Below, piece after piece: positions 24,060 through 33,000 of a DNA stretch of 36,882 nt. Under the pieces are notes generated by a model. That model was not told the DNA's origin, did not search any database, and saw nothing but the letters and a program-made list of their open reading frames with translations. This DNA comes from an uncultured Actinoplanes sp. (GTDB taxonomy: Bacteria > Actinomycetota > Actinomycetes > Mycobacteriales > Micromonosporaceae): assembly GCF_934643405.1 (NCBI RefSeq), contig NZ_CAKUCL010000045.1, positions 1 through 36,882 on the forward strand, read 5' to 3'. The position numbers were made by a program, and so were the translations under genes. How positions within the stretch are numbered: position 1 is the stretch's first letter; each line of letters opens with the position of its first letter.

Positions 24060-25019
24060 ATGACGGGAACGAAATCAGAGATGCGCCCGGCGGCCGAGAC
24101 CCACCCGGCCGCCGGGCGGACGATCCGGTTCCGTCCCGACATCGAGGGCCTGCGCGCGGTCGCGGTCGTGCTCGTGGTGCTGTGCGACGCCGGCGTGCCC
24201 GGACTCCGCGGCGGGTTCCTGGGCGTCCACGTCTTCTCGGTGATCTCCGGATTCCTGATCACCGCGGTGCTGCTGCGCGAACTCGACCGGACCGGGCGGT
24301 TGTCGCTGCCGCGCTTCCTCTCCCGGCGGGCCCGGCGGCTGCTGCCCGCGGCCGTGGTCGTGCTGGTGACGGTGACTGTGGTGGGCTACCGCCGGCCGGG
24401 TCTTCTTCCGCCGGTGCCGCTGCTGCCGTTCCGGCCGCTGGCGGTGCAGGTCGCGTTCTACCTGGTCTGGCCGATTCTGCTGATCGTGCTGGTGTGGCTG
24501 GGCTTCCGGTGGGCGCTGCCGTACTGGGTCGCTGCGGTTGTGGCGAGCTCTGTGGCGTACGCAAGCTGGTTCGCCGCCTCCGGCGTGTGGTTGACCCACC
24601 TGTGGCAGATCGGCCTCGGCTGCCTGCTCGGCCTGGCCGCCGGCCGCCTCGCGCGCCTCCCGTACCGGCTCGCCACGGTGATGTCGGTCGTCGGCCTGGC
24701 GCTGCTGGTGATCTCGGCCCTGAATACCGACCCCGCAACCCCGCTTTCCCCGTACGCCGTCGTCCTCCCCGTCCTCGCCACCCTGCTCGTGCTGGCGGGG
24801 CGCGCCGACGCGCTCCTGGGCGTGCGCCCGCTCCAGTGGCTGGGCCGCCTGTCCTACCCGCTCGCCCTCTGGCACTGGCCGGTCCTGATGATCGTGACGG
24901 CGGTCCACGACGGGCCGCCGGCCCGGGCGCTCGCGGTGCTCGGCAGTGCCGGGCTCGCCGCGCTCACCTACCTCTGCGTGGAGAACCCGATCCGCCGGCT
25001 GAACCTGTCGTGCGGCTGA
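24060..25019 (+). CDS. Acyltransferase-3 family membrane protein, catalytic residues lost
   Basis: A protein of 319 residues from ATG 24060, with a weak ribosome site. FRPDIEGLRAVAVVLVVL, VFSVISGFLITAVLL, AFYLVWPILL, WLGRLSYPLALWHWP and CVENPIRRL are clear OafA/YrhL (AT3) landmarks and give about 8-9 membrane helices. The family's R-x10-H motif reads R32-x10-Asp43 here (LCDAG where LYHAG is usual). GVDVFFVISGF has become GVHVFSVISGF. The WSLAVEEQFYLVWP segment reads PLAVQVAFYLVWP, so its two Glu are gone, and the stretch before it is shorter than usual. It is therefore probably inactive as an O-acyltransferase. It overlaps the SGNH gene by 10 bases in another frame. Confidence 0.7.
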   Translation: MTGTKSEMRPAAETHPAAGRTIRFRPDIEGLRAVAVVLVVLCDAGVPGLRGGFLGVHVFSVISGFLITAVLLRELDRTGRLSLPRFLSRRARRLLPAAVVVLVTVTVVGYRRPGLLPPVPLLPFRPLAVQVAFYLVWPILLIVLVWLGFRWALPYWVAAVVASSVAYASWFAASGVWLTHLWQIGLGCLLGLAAGRLARLPYRLATVMSVVGLALLVISALNTDPATPLSPYAVVLPVLATLLVLAGRADALLGVRPLQWLGRLSYPLALWHWPVLMIVTAVHDGPPARALAVLGSAGLAALTYLCVENPIRRLNLSCG

Positions 25020-25819
25020 TCGCCGGCCTGCTCGCGACCCTGCTCGGCGGGTGTGCCGTGACCCCGCCGCCGCGGCCGCCCGGACCGCCCGACATGACCT
25101 TGGCCCAGGTTCTCGCGGCGGTGCGGCAGGCGCCCGCCATCCGTACGCTCCCGCCGGACCTGACGCCGTCGCTCAGCACCGCGGCGCGAGACGTCGGCTT
25201 CGACAGCGACAGGTGCGAGGCGGGCCCGGACGCGGACACGATCGACCCGTGCGTCTTCGGTGATCGCGCCGGCGCGACGGACGTCATCCTCTGGGGCGAC
25301 TCGCGCGCCGGGACCTGGCTGCCCGCGATGCGGGAGATCGCGCTGCGGCGGCACTGGCGGTTGCAGTTCTTCGGCAAGCCAGGGTGTCCCGCGGCGCATC
25401 CCCGTCCGGCCGCGGGCCCTTGCGACCGGTTCCGCGCCTACGTGATCGAGCGAATCCGTGCCGTGCGGCCGGAACTGCTGGTGATGAGCAACGTTCCGGA
25501 CGCGCGGCTGTCGTGGGGGCCGGCGCAACGCCAGGTCGTGCTGGGGGACATCCCGGTGCTGGCCGAGAGCGGCCCGTCCTGTCTGGTCCGGCACGCACGC
25601 AATGTGCCGGCCTGCTTCACCACGCGACGGGCAGCCACCGGCGGGCACCGCGCCGGGAACTCCATCCCGGTGTCGCCCTGGCTGTGCAGCGCCGTCTGCA
25701 CCCCGGTCATCGGCAACGTGCTCGTCTACCGCAACCGGTTCCAGCTCACGGCCACGTATGCCCGCATGCTGAGCGGGGTGTTGTCGGACGCGCTGGATCT
25801 ACCGGCGCCGGCGGGCTAG
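25010..25819 (+). CDS. SGNH-hydrolase-like lipoprotein, DxxH pair lost
   Basis: A protein of 269 residues. GTG 25010 overlaps the end of the acyltransferase gene and gives a lipoprotein signal with lipobox LLGGC (Cys15). ILWGDSRAGTWLPAM holds block I with Ser98, the usual nucleophile. Near the end, VIGNVLVYRNRFQLTATYA aligns with the block V segment that usually reads LVYRDxxHLTATYA: Asp is replaced by Asn242 and His by Gln245. The triad is thus incomplete and hydrolase or esterase activity is unlikely. In most relatives this domain is fused C-terminally to AT3, so the split here is either a frameshifted fusion or a true two-gene form. The lipobox could be a chance product of the old linker helix. 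Confidence 0.65.
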   Translation: MRLIAGLLATLLGGCAVTPPPRPPGPPDMTLAQVLAAVRQAPAIRTLPPDLTPSLSTAARDVGFDSDRCEAGPDADTIDPCVFGDRAGATDVILWGDSRAGTWLPAMREIALRRHWRLQFFGKPGCPAAHPRPAAGPCDRFRAYVIERIRAVRPELLVMSNVPDARLSWGPAQRQVVLGDIPVLAESGPSCLVRHARNVPACFTTRRAATGGHRAGNSIPVSPWLCSAVCTPVIGNVLVYRNRFQLTATYARMLSGVLSDALDLPAPAG

Positions 25820-25951
25820 GACCGCGGTGATCGCACCGGCCAGGCAGGCCGCCGCGATCGCGATCCTCGGTCTCCGGCGGATGCGGTCGCCGACCTCGGC
25901 CGCGGTCTCGGTCGCCCGGGCGACGCGCTCGGCCGTCGCCTGGCCGCTCAT
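25799..25951 (-). CDS. Small DUF3618-like membrane protein
   Basis: A 50-residue protein from ATG 25951 to TAG 25801-25799. Its start overlaps the stop of the holin-like gene as ATGA, strong evidence for coupled translation. A charged amphipathic N-terminus (TAERVARATETAAEVGDRI) leads to a basic stretch, one membrane helix (IAIAAACLAGAITAVL) and an RRRR end, as in the short DUF3618-type proteins that accompany holin-superfamily genes in actinobacteria. Its last 21 bases overlap the convergent SGNH gene. Confidence 0.6.
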   Translation of the reverse strand: MSGQATAERVARATETAAEVGDRIRRRPRIAIAAACLAGAITAVLARRRR

Positions 25952-26343
25952 GACTGCCGACCCTCCCGGATGGCGGTCTTCACCGTCTCGACATCGCGCT
26001 TACCGCTCGCCATGGCCGCCAGCGGCTCCGGCGGCATGGCCTGCTTGACCTGCTTGCGGCCGATCAGCGCGGCGATCCCCGCGATCACGAACAGCACCGC
26101 CGTGACCACCAGCGCGGCCGTCCAGATCGGCATGACCAGCGCCAGCGCGGCGCCGATCGTGAAGAGGAGGGCGCCCACGCCGTACAGCGCGATCACCCCG
26201 GCACCGCCGAGCAGGCCCGCGCCCGTACCCGCTCGCTTGCCCTTCTCGACCAGCTCCATCCGGGCGAGCGTCAGCTCGTCGCGCACCAGCGTCGAGACCT
26301 GTTCACTGAGGTCGTTGACCAGTTGCCCCGTGTTCGTCGCCAT
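25948..26343 (-). CDS. Actinobacterial holin-superfamily (Phage_holin_3_6-like) membrane protein
   Basis: A protein of 131 residues from ATG 26343. The N-terminal amphipathic part (LVNDLSEQVSTLVRDELTLARMELVEKGKRAG) is the family hallmark. Two hydrophobic segments follow, rich in Gly and Ala (GAGLLGGAGVIALYGVGALLFTIG within about 40-65, and WTAALVVTAVLFVIAGIAALIG about 72-95), then a charged tail. Despite the name, these are widespread chromosomal envelope proteins with no proven lytic role, and no other phage gene is near. It is coupled to the 50-residue gene by an ATGA overlap. Frames extending to 26901 run through the next gene in the wrong frame. Confidence 0.75.
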   Translation of the reverse strand: MATNTGQLVNDLSEQVSTLVRDELTLARMELVEKGKRAGTGAGLLGGAGVIALYGVGALLFTIGAALALVMPIWTAALVVTAVLFVIAGIAALIGRKQVKQAMPPEPLAAMASGKRDVETVKTAIREGRQS

Positions 26344-26375
26344 GGCGCCTCTGTACCCCGGGCGCGGCCGGGTAT

Positions 26376-26924
26376 TCAGGATCCGACTTCGCTGACCTCG
26401 GCAAACGGGCGATCGTCCCACCACGTCGCGTGAATGATGAAGCTGTGCCCGGTCTCGTTGAAGTACACCGCCATGGTGCCCGGCGAGTCTTGCACCTTCT
26501 GGACGGCGTACCCGTCCGCGGGTGTTGCCGTGACGAGGCCGACCTCGCCATCGGAGTTCATCCGCACCACCGCCTGACCGCCCTCGACCCGGAACGAGCG
26601 GACGTACGTGCGTACGCCGTCGCTCGCTGTGGTGACCGTCCAGCCGTCCTGGGTCGTCGCCGGCTTCGCTGTCCTGGCCGGCGCCTTGCTCGTCATCCGG
26701 CTCGCCGGCGGCGTGACGGACGGCGTTGTTGTCACGCTCGGTAGCGGCGTGGGGAAGGTCCCCGCCGTCGCCGCGGGGGCCGGCAGCCGGGCGGGCGCGG
26801 CGTCCGGCGGCGTCGCCGTGCGAAGCACCGGCGTCAATGCCACCGACGCCAGCGCGATGCTCGTCGCGGTGGCGGCGCACCACCCCGCGATCGGCGCCCA
26901 CCGGGAAGATCGCACGAGACCCAT
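26376..26924 (-). CDS. Exported or membrane-anchored protein of unknown function
   Basis: A protein of 182 residues from ATG 26924. A basic start and one hydrophobic helix (about 10-33, IAGWCAATATSIALASVALTP) give a signal anchor. A Pro/Ala/Thr-rich linker (about 35-90) precedes a compact beta-rich C-terminal domain (about 93-182, with VRTYVRSFRVEGGQAVVRMN, AVYFNETGHSFIIHATWWDD). I do not recognise the family; the domain could be a small serine-protease-inhibitor-like or lipocalin-like barrel, but this is a guess. It is divergent from the response regulator with only 16-28 bases between starts, so they share promoter space and perhaps control. GAGAC-N5-GTCTC (26916-26930) overlaps its start codon and could be an operator. 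Confidence 0.6.
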   Translation of the reverse strand: MGLVRSSRWAPIAGWCAATATSIALASVALTPVLRTATPPDAAPARLPAPAATAGTFPTPLPSVTTTPSVTPPASRMTSKAPARTAKPATTQDGWTVTTASDGVRTYVRSFRVEGGQAVVRMNSDGEVGLVTATPADGYAVQKVQDSPGTMAVYFNETGHSFIIHATWWDDRPFAEVSEVGS

Positions 26925-26952
26925 CGTCTCACTTCACTCTATGGTGGACGCC

Positions 26953-27639
26953 ATGGCGTTGATCCTTTTGGTGGAGGACGACCGCAACATCACCGCCGCG
27001 CTGTCCCGGGCGCTGTCCGACGCCGGCCACGTCGTACGGGCGGTCGGCCGGGCCGCCGACGCCTTGCGGACAGTGACCGAGGCACGCCCCGATCTCGTCG
27101 TCCTCGACCTCGGCCTGCCCGACGCCGACGGCACCGAGGTGCTGCGGATGATGCGTTCGATGTCCGACGTACCGGTGATCGTCGCGACCGCGCGGCGCTC
27201 CGAGGCCGACATCATCGCGCTGCTCAGCGCCGGTGCCGACGACTACGTGACCAAGCCGTTCTCCGGCGGCCACATCCTCGCCCGGATAGCCGCGGTGCTG
27301 CGCCGGGCCCGCACCACCGTCCCCGGCGAGCCGAGCGCGATCACCGTGGCCGACCTGGTGATCCACCCGCGTCAGCGCCGCGCCTCGCTGGCCGGCCGGC
27401 CGCTGCAGCTGACCCGGCGGGAGTTCGACGTCCTGGCGTACCTGGCCGAGCGGACCGGTCAGGTGATCAGCCGGCGCGAGCTGATGAACCAGGTGTGGAA
27501 CCAGGCCCGCATCGGCGAGGAGCAGACCATCGACGTGCACATCTCGTGGCTGCGCCGGAAGCTCGGGGAGACCGCCGCGAGGCCGCGCTTCCTGCACACC
27601 GTACGGGGGGTCGGTGTGATGATGGTCGATCCGCGGTGA
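26953..27639 (+). CDS. OmpR/PhoB-family response regulator
   Basis: A protein of 228 residues from ATG 26953 (ATG 26941 adds four residues; GGTGGA between them favours the later start). The receiver domain (2-118) has the acidic pocket Asp9-Asp10, the phosphorylation site Asp52 in VVLDLGLPD, the Thr in VIVATAR and the Lys in YVTKPF. A winged-helix DNA-binding domain (about 135-225) shows LTRREFDVLAYLAERTGQVI, SRRELMNQVW and VDVHISWLRRKLG-like signatures of the trans-reg-C family. Its stop overlaps the kinase start as GTGA, so the two form a coupled two-component pair. Targets are unknown; the divergent exported protein is the first candidate. Confidence 0.9.
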   Translation: MALILLVEDDRNITAALSRALSDAGHVVRAVGRAADALRTVTEARPDLVVLDLGLPDADGTEVLRMMRSMSDVPVIVATARRSEADIIALLSAGADDYVTKPFSGGHILARIAAVLRRARTTVPGEPSAITVADLVIHPRQRRASLAGRPLQLTRREFDVLAYLAERTGQVISRRELMNQVWNQARIGEEQTIDVHISWLRRKLGETAARPRFLHTVRGVGVMMVDPR

Positions 27640-28889
27640 GGTGGGCGCTCAACCGGCTGGCGCTCGCGATCACGTCGATGGTGGCGCTCGCGTTCCTCGT
27701 GCCCCTGGCCGTCGCGACCCGTCAGATCGCCCGTGACCGCGCGATCGGCGACGCCCGTCAGCAGGCGACGTCGCTGGTCACGGTGCTCGGCGTCGACGCG
27801 GACCCGACCCTGTTGACCAATGCGGTCGCGAGTACCGAGGCCGGCGGCGCCGGGCGGCTCGCCGTCCATCTGCCGGACGTCGCCCCGATCGGCATCTCGC
27901 ACATCACCGACGCACAGGCTCTTGCGGCGGCCGCCGATCGCCGGCCGGTCCTCGCGTCCTCGGCGGGCGGGATCGCATACCTGCAGCCGACCGTCCTCAC
28001 CGACGGCCGCACCGTGATCGTCGAGGTCTTCGTGCCGGACGCCTCGCTGCGCCGGGGGGTGTGGCCGGCCTGGCTCGCCCTGGGCGGCCTCGCGATCGTG
28101 CTGGTCGCGGGCTCGACGCTGCTGGCCGACCGGCTCGGCGGCCGGCTGGTGCGCGCCACCCGGGAACTGGCCGGCTCGGCGCGGCGTCTCGGCGGCGGCG
28201 AGCTGGACGCGCGGGTCACGCCGGACGGCCCCCGCGAGCTGCGCGACGCGGCGCACGCCTTCAACACCATGGCCGGCGACCTCCGCACGCTGATGGAACG
28301 AGAGCGCGAGCTGGCTGCCGATCTCTCCCACCGATTGCGTACGCCGTTGACCGCGCTTCGCCTCGACGCCGAGGCGATGCCGCCGGGCCCGATCGGCGAA
28401 CGCATGCGGCAGGCGTGCGATCTGCTCGACGCGGAGCTGGAAGCGATCATCACGGGCAAGCCGTCCGCCGAGGATCAGCGCACCGACCTGGTCGAGGTCC
28501 TGGCCGACCGGCTCGCCTTCTGGTCCGTGCTGGCCGAGGATCAGGAGCGCCCGTGGCAGGTGGCCGGCGGCGATCAGCCGGTGATGCTGCCGATGCCGCG
28601 CAGCGAGCTGATCCTGGTGGTGGACGCGATGCTGGGCAACGTCTTCTCGCACACCCCCGAACGGGTGGCCTTCCGGGTGACCGTCTCCGCCGACGGCCTG
28701 CTGGTGGACGACGCCGGCCCCGGCATCGCCGACCCGGCGTCCGCCGTGCGCCGGGGTGTCAGCGGCGCCGGCTCGACCGGCCTGGGCCTGGACATCGTGC
28801 GCAAGGCCGCCGAGACGCTGGGCGGCCGGCTGGTGATCGCGCGGGGGCCCCTGGGCGGCGCCCGAGTGGGGATTTTCTTGCGGTCATGA
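27636..28889 (+). CDS. Sensor histidine kinase
   Basis: A protein of 417 residues. GTG 27636 overlaps the regulator's TGA (GTGA) and is preferred over the far longer frame that begins inside it. There are two membrane helices (about 8-30 and 137-160) around an extracytoplasmic sensor of about 105 residues. A HAMP domain (about 161-215) follows, then the dimerisation helix with the phosphoacceptor His232 in DLSHRLRTPLTALRL (SHR where SHE is commoner, as often seen in actinobacteria). The ATPase domain has an N box (LGNVFSHTPE), G1 (VDDAGPGI) and G2 (GSTGLGLDIV). The sensor domain matches no named family that I know. Confidence 0.88.
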   Translation: MRWALNRLALAITSMVALAFLVPLAVATRQIARDRAIGDARQQATSLVTVLGVDADPTLLTNAVASTEAGGAGRLAVHLPDVAPIGISHITDAQALAAAADRRPVLASSAGGIAYLQPTVLTDGRTVIVEVFVPDASLRRGVWPAWLALGGLAIVLVAGSTLLADRLGGRLVRATRELAGSARRLGGGELDARVTPDGPRELRDAAHAFNTMAGDLRTLMERERELAADLSHRLRTPLTALRLDAEAMPPGPIGERMRQACDLLDAELEAIITGKPSAEDQRTDLVEVLADRLAFWSVLAEDQERPWQVAGGDQPVMLPMPRSELILVVDAMLGNVFSHTPERVAFRVTVSADGLLVDDAGPGIADPASAVRRGVSGAGSTGLGLDIVRKAAETLGGRLVIARGPLGGARVGIFLRS

Positions 28890-28924
28890 CCTGCTTCGGC
28901 GCCGCGGAGTGCTTCCCTTAGATC

Positions 28925-30049
28925 ATGGTTCGGTCCGTTTTGCGCATCGGGTTCATGGCGGCTGTCTGCCTGGTTCTGGGTGGCCCGCCGGCTGTCGCGG
29001 CGACGCCCGGCTGGGATCACCCCGGCTACGACGCCGAGGACAGCTACTACAACCCGCACGAGTCGGCGATCAACGCGGGCTCGGTCGGTTCGTTGCGGAC
29101 CCGTTGGTCGGTGTCGCTGCGCCGCTTCGGCGAGACCTGCGGCGGTTGGAGCGCGCCCCTGGCCGCCGCCGGCCGGGCCGTCGTCGGCGATCAGCTCGGC
29201 GTCTCCGCGTACTCGCTGACCGACGGCAAGCCGGCGTGGCACTTCACCTGGCCCGACCCGGGCGACACCAGCGTGGCGACGATGGCCGTCTCGGGCGGCA
29301 CGCTGGTCGCGGCCCACGGCGAGTGCTACTCGCAGAGCGATCCCGACGGCCATCTGGTGGCGCTCGACCTGGCCACCGGGAAGCTCCGCTGGAAGTTGGA
29401 CACCGACACCCCGGTCGACTCCTTCGTGGTGGACAAGGGCATCGTGCTGACCTCGGGCAGCTCCCCGTCCGACGAGCTGGTCACGGTCGCCTACCGCGTT
29501 GCCGACGGCAAGCCGGCGTGGACCAAGCCGCTCCACGACGCGTCCCCGGTCTCCGCCGACGGCCACGTGCTGCTGGTCAAGGACCGCACCACCTCGGCCG
29601 CCGACATCACCACCGGCCGCCTCCTATGGACAAAGCCGGCAATCTGGCACGCCGAGTCGGCCACCCCCGCAGCCGACCGTTTCCTGGTGACCAACGGCGC
29701 CGCGCTGTCCGCCATCAACGCTTCCACCGGCGCCGTGACCTGGACCGTCGAGGGCAAGCAGAGCCCTCTGCTGGCCACCGACGGCCGCCGGGCCTACGTG
29801 GCGTCGGGCCGCTCGGTGGAGGCCTTGGACATGCGGACGGGCCGTCGCTTCTGGTCCCGGCGCTTGGGCGAGGAGGGTCTGCAGCCGGTGCGAGCGGGCG
29901 GCTTGGTCTACACCGGCGGCCCGATCCTGAACGCCGCCAGCGGCGCCATCGTGTCGTCGCCTCCTGCCTTGGCCGCCGCAAAGGTGGCCGTGACAGGCGG
30001 CCGCCTCCTGGCCGTGAAGGGGCCCGCGCTCGCCACCTTCACCCCGTGA
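28925..30049 (+). CDS. Secreted PQQ-type beta-propeller protein
   Basis: A protein of 374 residues from ATG 28925, with a signal peptide ending near PPAVAATPG. A mature start, WDHPGYDAEDSYYNPHESAI, is typical of quinoprotein-like propellers. Repeated blade motifs follow: SLTDGKPAWHF, DLATGKLRWKLD, RVADGKPAWTK, DITTGRLLWTK, NASTGAVTWTV and DMRTGRRFWSR, about six blades with the A-x-D-x-x-T-G-x-x-x-W pattern. No PQQ-binding active-site set or calcium site is obvious, so it is more likely a BamB-like or sensory propeller than a dehydrogenase. It follows the kinase by 35 bases on the same strand and ends 4 bases from the convergent helicase gene. Confidence 0.8.
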   Translation: MVRSVLRIGFMAAVCLVLGGPPAVAATPGWDHPGYDAEDSYYNPHESAINAGSVGSLRTRWSVSLRRFGETCGGWSAPLAAAGRAVVGDQLGVSAYSLTDGKPAWHFTWPDPGDTSVATMAVSGGTLVAAHGECYSQSDPDGHLVALDLATGKLRWKLDTDTPVDSFVVDKGIVLTSGSSPSDELVTVAYRVADGKPAWTKPLHDASPVSADGHVLLVKDRTTSAADITTGRLLWTKPAIWHAESATPAADRFLVTNGAALSAINASTGAVTWTVEGKQSPLLATDGRRAYVASGRSVEALDMRTGRRFWSRRLGEEGLQPVRAGGLVYTGGPILNAASGAIVSSPPALAAAKVAVTGGRLLAVKGPALATFTP

Positions 30050-30053
30050 CGGA

Positions 30054-33000
30054 TTAGGCCACCGCCGCGGCAAACTCCGCAAAGAGGTCGCCGGACAGCG
30101 GGGTCGCCAGCTTCCACTTCACCGCCATGGGCTTCTCGCCCTCGTGGCTCACGTAGGTGGCCGGGCCGAGGAACCAGAAGGCCCGGTCATTCTGGTGCGC
30201 CCGAGCAAAGAGAAGAATCGAGCGACCCATGGCGGCGTGGTGCTGGTATCGGCGACCCGTCGGGCTGTCCGCGGTCGTGCCGGACTGACTTTCCCAATGG
30301 ATCAGGTCCGGACTAATGGCGTAGTCCCGATAGCGCGTGGTGGGCGAGAAGCCACCGCCCGTCTTGTCCAGCGTGAAGGCGAGCAGGTCGGCACCGATGG
30401 TCTTGGCGTCGTAGACGCCTTCGCGCCATTCCGGAGTTTTAGCCGCATCGTCGTCGCGAACGGCAGCGAGGATCTCGATCCGGGTGTAGCGGCTGTGGAC
30501 CTGCAGCGGAACGTCGGGCATGGGCGAGTGCTGGAGGTGGTCGGGCGCGTCCCGCAGCGCAGTCAGCACCTCACGGAGTTCGCCGACGACCTGGGGATGC
30601 TGCCAGACCATGTCGACGGTTCGCTGCAAGGAGGCGTCCTTCCAGCCCTTCTGCTTGGCGAGCACCTGCCCCCCGACGCTGGCGACCAGCATGCGCAACA
30701 GGCGTCGTTCCGTCCTGCCCATCGATTCCGCCTGCGGCGGCACAACACCGGTTAAGAAGGATTCATAGCTGGTGAGACGCTGACCGTCGTCGAGATGCAG
30801 CATTCGGCCGATCGCCGCCCGTAGTTCCTTCTCGAAGGTGCCGTTGCCCAACAGAGGCAGGCCGGCCGCCTCGCGGAGATCGGACCAGGACCGGCTCCCG
30901 GTATAGACGTCAGAGAGCTCAAGCCCGGTCTCGCTCAGAAACTCCGCCAACGACACCTCGCCGAGCGCCTTCAACTCTTGAACCTTGCGCGGCCACTGCG
31001 ACGGAATGGCGTTTCGGACACTCTGCAGCACAATCTCCGCCGAGACCCGGTCGAGTTCCATGTGGCAGCCGGCCGGCAGAAAGGGAAAGCCGTCCTCGAT
31101 CGTCCGCATGAGGTCGACGCGGGAGCCGCCTAGCAGCGCTCGATAGCGGCGGTCAAATCGGAACTCTCGCCGATGATGACCAACGAAGTCGAGCACCGTG
31201 CACAAGACCTTGTCCTTCGCCCGACGCAAGCCGCGCCCGAGCTGCTGGAGAAATACGGTGCCGCTCTCGGTGGGTCGCAACATGAGCAGCGTGTCCACCG
31301 CGGGCACGTCGACGCCCTCATTAAAGAGGTCGACCGAGAAGACCACCTGGACGCGGCCGGTTTCCAGATCGGCCAGCGCCTGTGCTCGCTCCGCATCGGG
31401 CGTCCTACCCGAGATCGCGACAGCCGTCAGGCCAAACTCTCCGAATCGGTCCGCCATGTATTGGGCATGCGCCACGGAAACGCAGAAGCCGAGGCACCGA
31501 ACGGTCGAAACGTCATCGACGTGGTCGCGCAGCTGGTTGAAGACCAGGCCCGCCCACCGGTCGTCCTCGGTGTACTTACGACTCAGCGCATCAGTGTCGT
31601 AGTCCTGCCCGCGCCGCCACGGCACATCGCGCAGATCGACGCCGTCGTGGATGCCGTAGTACGCAAACGGGGTCAGCCGGTGCTGTTCGATGGCGTCCCA
31701 GAGCCGCAGCTCGGCAGCGATCCGGTCATGGAACCAACCCAGGATCGATTGGTTGTCCGCGCGCTCCGGGGTCGCCGTGAGCCCGAGCAACTCGTGCGGC
31801 CGGAACCGGTCAAGGAGAGCCCGATACGAGGGCGCCGCGGCGTGATGGAACTCGTCGACGATGATGACATCGAACTGGTCGGGCGCAATCCGTTCGAGCC
31901 GATCGGGGCGAAGGTTCTGGACCGAGGCAAAGACGTGTTCGAAGCGAGTGGGCCGAGAGTCGTTCACCCACATCTCACCGAACGAGTGATCCTGCACCGC
32001 GTGCCGGAAGGTTGCCAGGCTCTGCTCCAGGATCTCGCGTCGATGAGCGACGAAGAGGAGGCGAGCTCGTGGCAAACGATCCCGCAGGCGGACGTAGTCC
32101 ATCGCCGCCATGACGGTCTTGCCGGTTCCGGTTGCGGATACCAGGAGGTTCCGGTGGTATCCCTTGGCGCGGGAGACCTCGATCAGCTCCAGGAGACGGT
32201 TCTGGAACGGTTCCAACCGAATCGCGACCGGACTGATGATTGTTCGAACGGTCCGATCGGGGCGGCCAGCGCGGGCCAGCTCCGCCTCGAACTGGTCGCG
32301 GTCGTACTCCAGGAAGTCGGTGTTCTCCCAGTAGGTCTCGAAGACTGCTTTGATCTTCTCCACCACATCGGGATTACGCGCGGCGGAAAGGCGTACGTTC
32401 CACTCGATGCCGTCGTTCTGCGCCGAATACGAGATGTTCGACGAGCCCACGTAGGCGGTGGTGAAGGTGGAATGGCGATGGAAAATCCACGCCTTCGCGT
32501 GGAGGCGGGCTGCCGAGACGTCGTAGGACACGCGAATCTCGGCACCCATCTCCCGAAGCCAATCCAGCGCCTCCGCCTCGGTTGATCCGGTGTAGGTCGT
32601 GGTGAGAACGCGGAGCTTCTTGCCCGCTTCGGCGTGCTGCCGTAGAGCGTCTCGGTAGTTGCGGAGGCCGCTTCTGCGTACGAAGGCCATAACGATGTCG
32701 ATGGCATCGGCCGAGTCAATCTCGCGGCGGATCTGGTTGCCCACCTGCGGTTCGCCGGGCGAGTTGGTCAGCACAGTGGTATCGAGCAGGGGGATAAAGG
32801 GTTCCGCTGGGATCCGAACCCGCTCGTCTACCTGGAGCGTGCCAATCGCGGTCAGAAGTTCGCCGGGCGAAACGACGGGATCGATGATGCTTTCGGCGCG
32901 GGGCAGCCGGGTCTGCAGAGCCTTGAGCAAGAGCTCGGTGACCTCAACGCCCACGCTGACGCGCTTCTCCTGCGGCACCGTCTCTAGGGCCAGCATGATT

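Noticed and set aside
25948..26343. Prophage remnant based on the holin-like gene
   Set aside because: This holin superfamily is chromosomal in actinobacteria, and no other phage gene is present.
28314..28360. Defective histidine kinase because of SHR in place of SHE
   Set aside because: SHRLRTPL is frequent in actinobacterial kinases, and the N and G boxes are intact.
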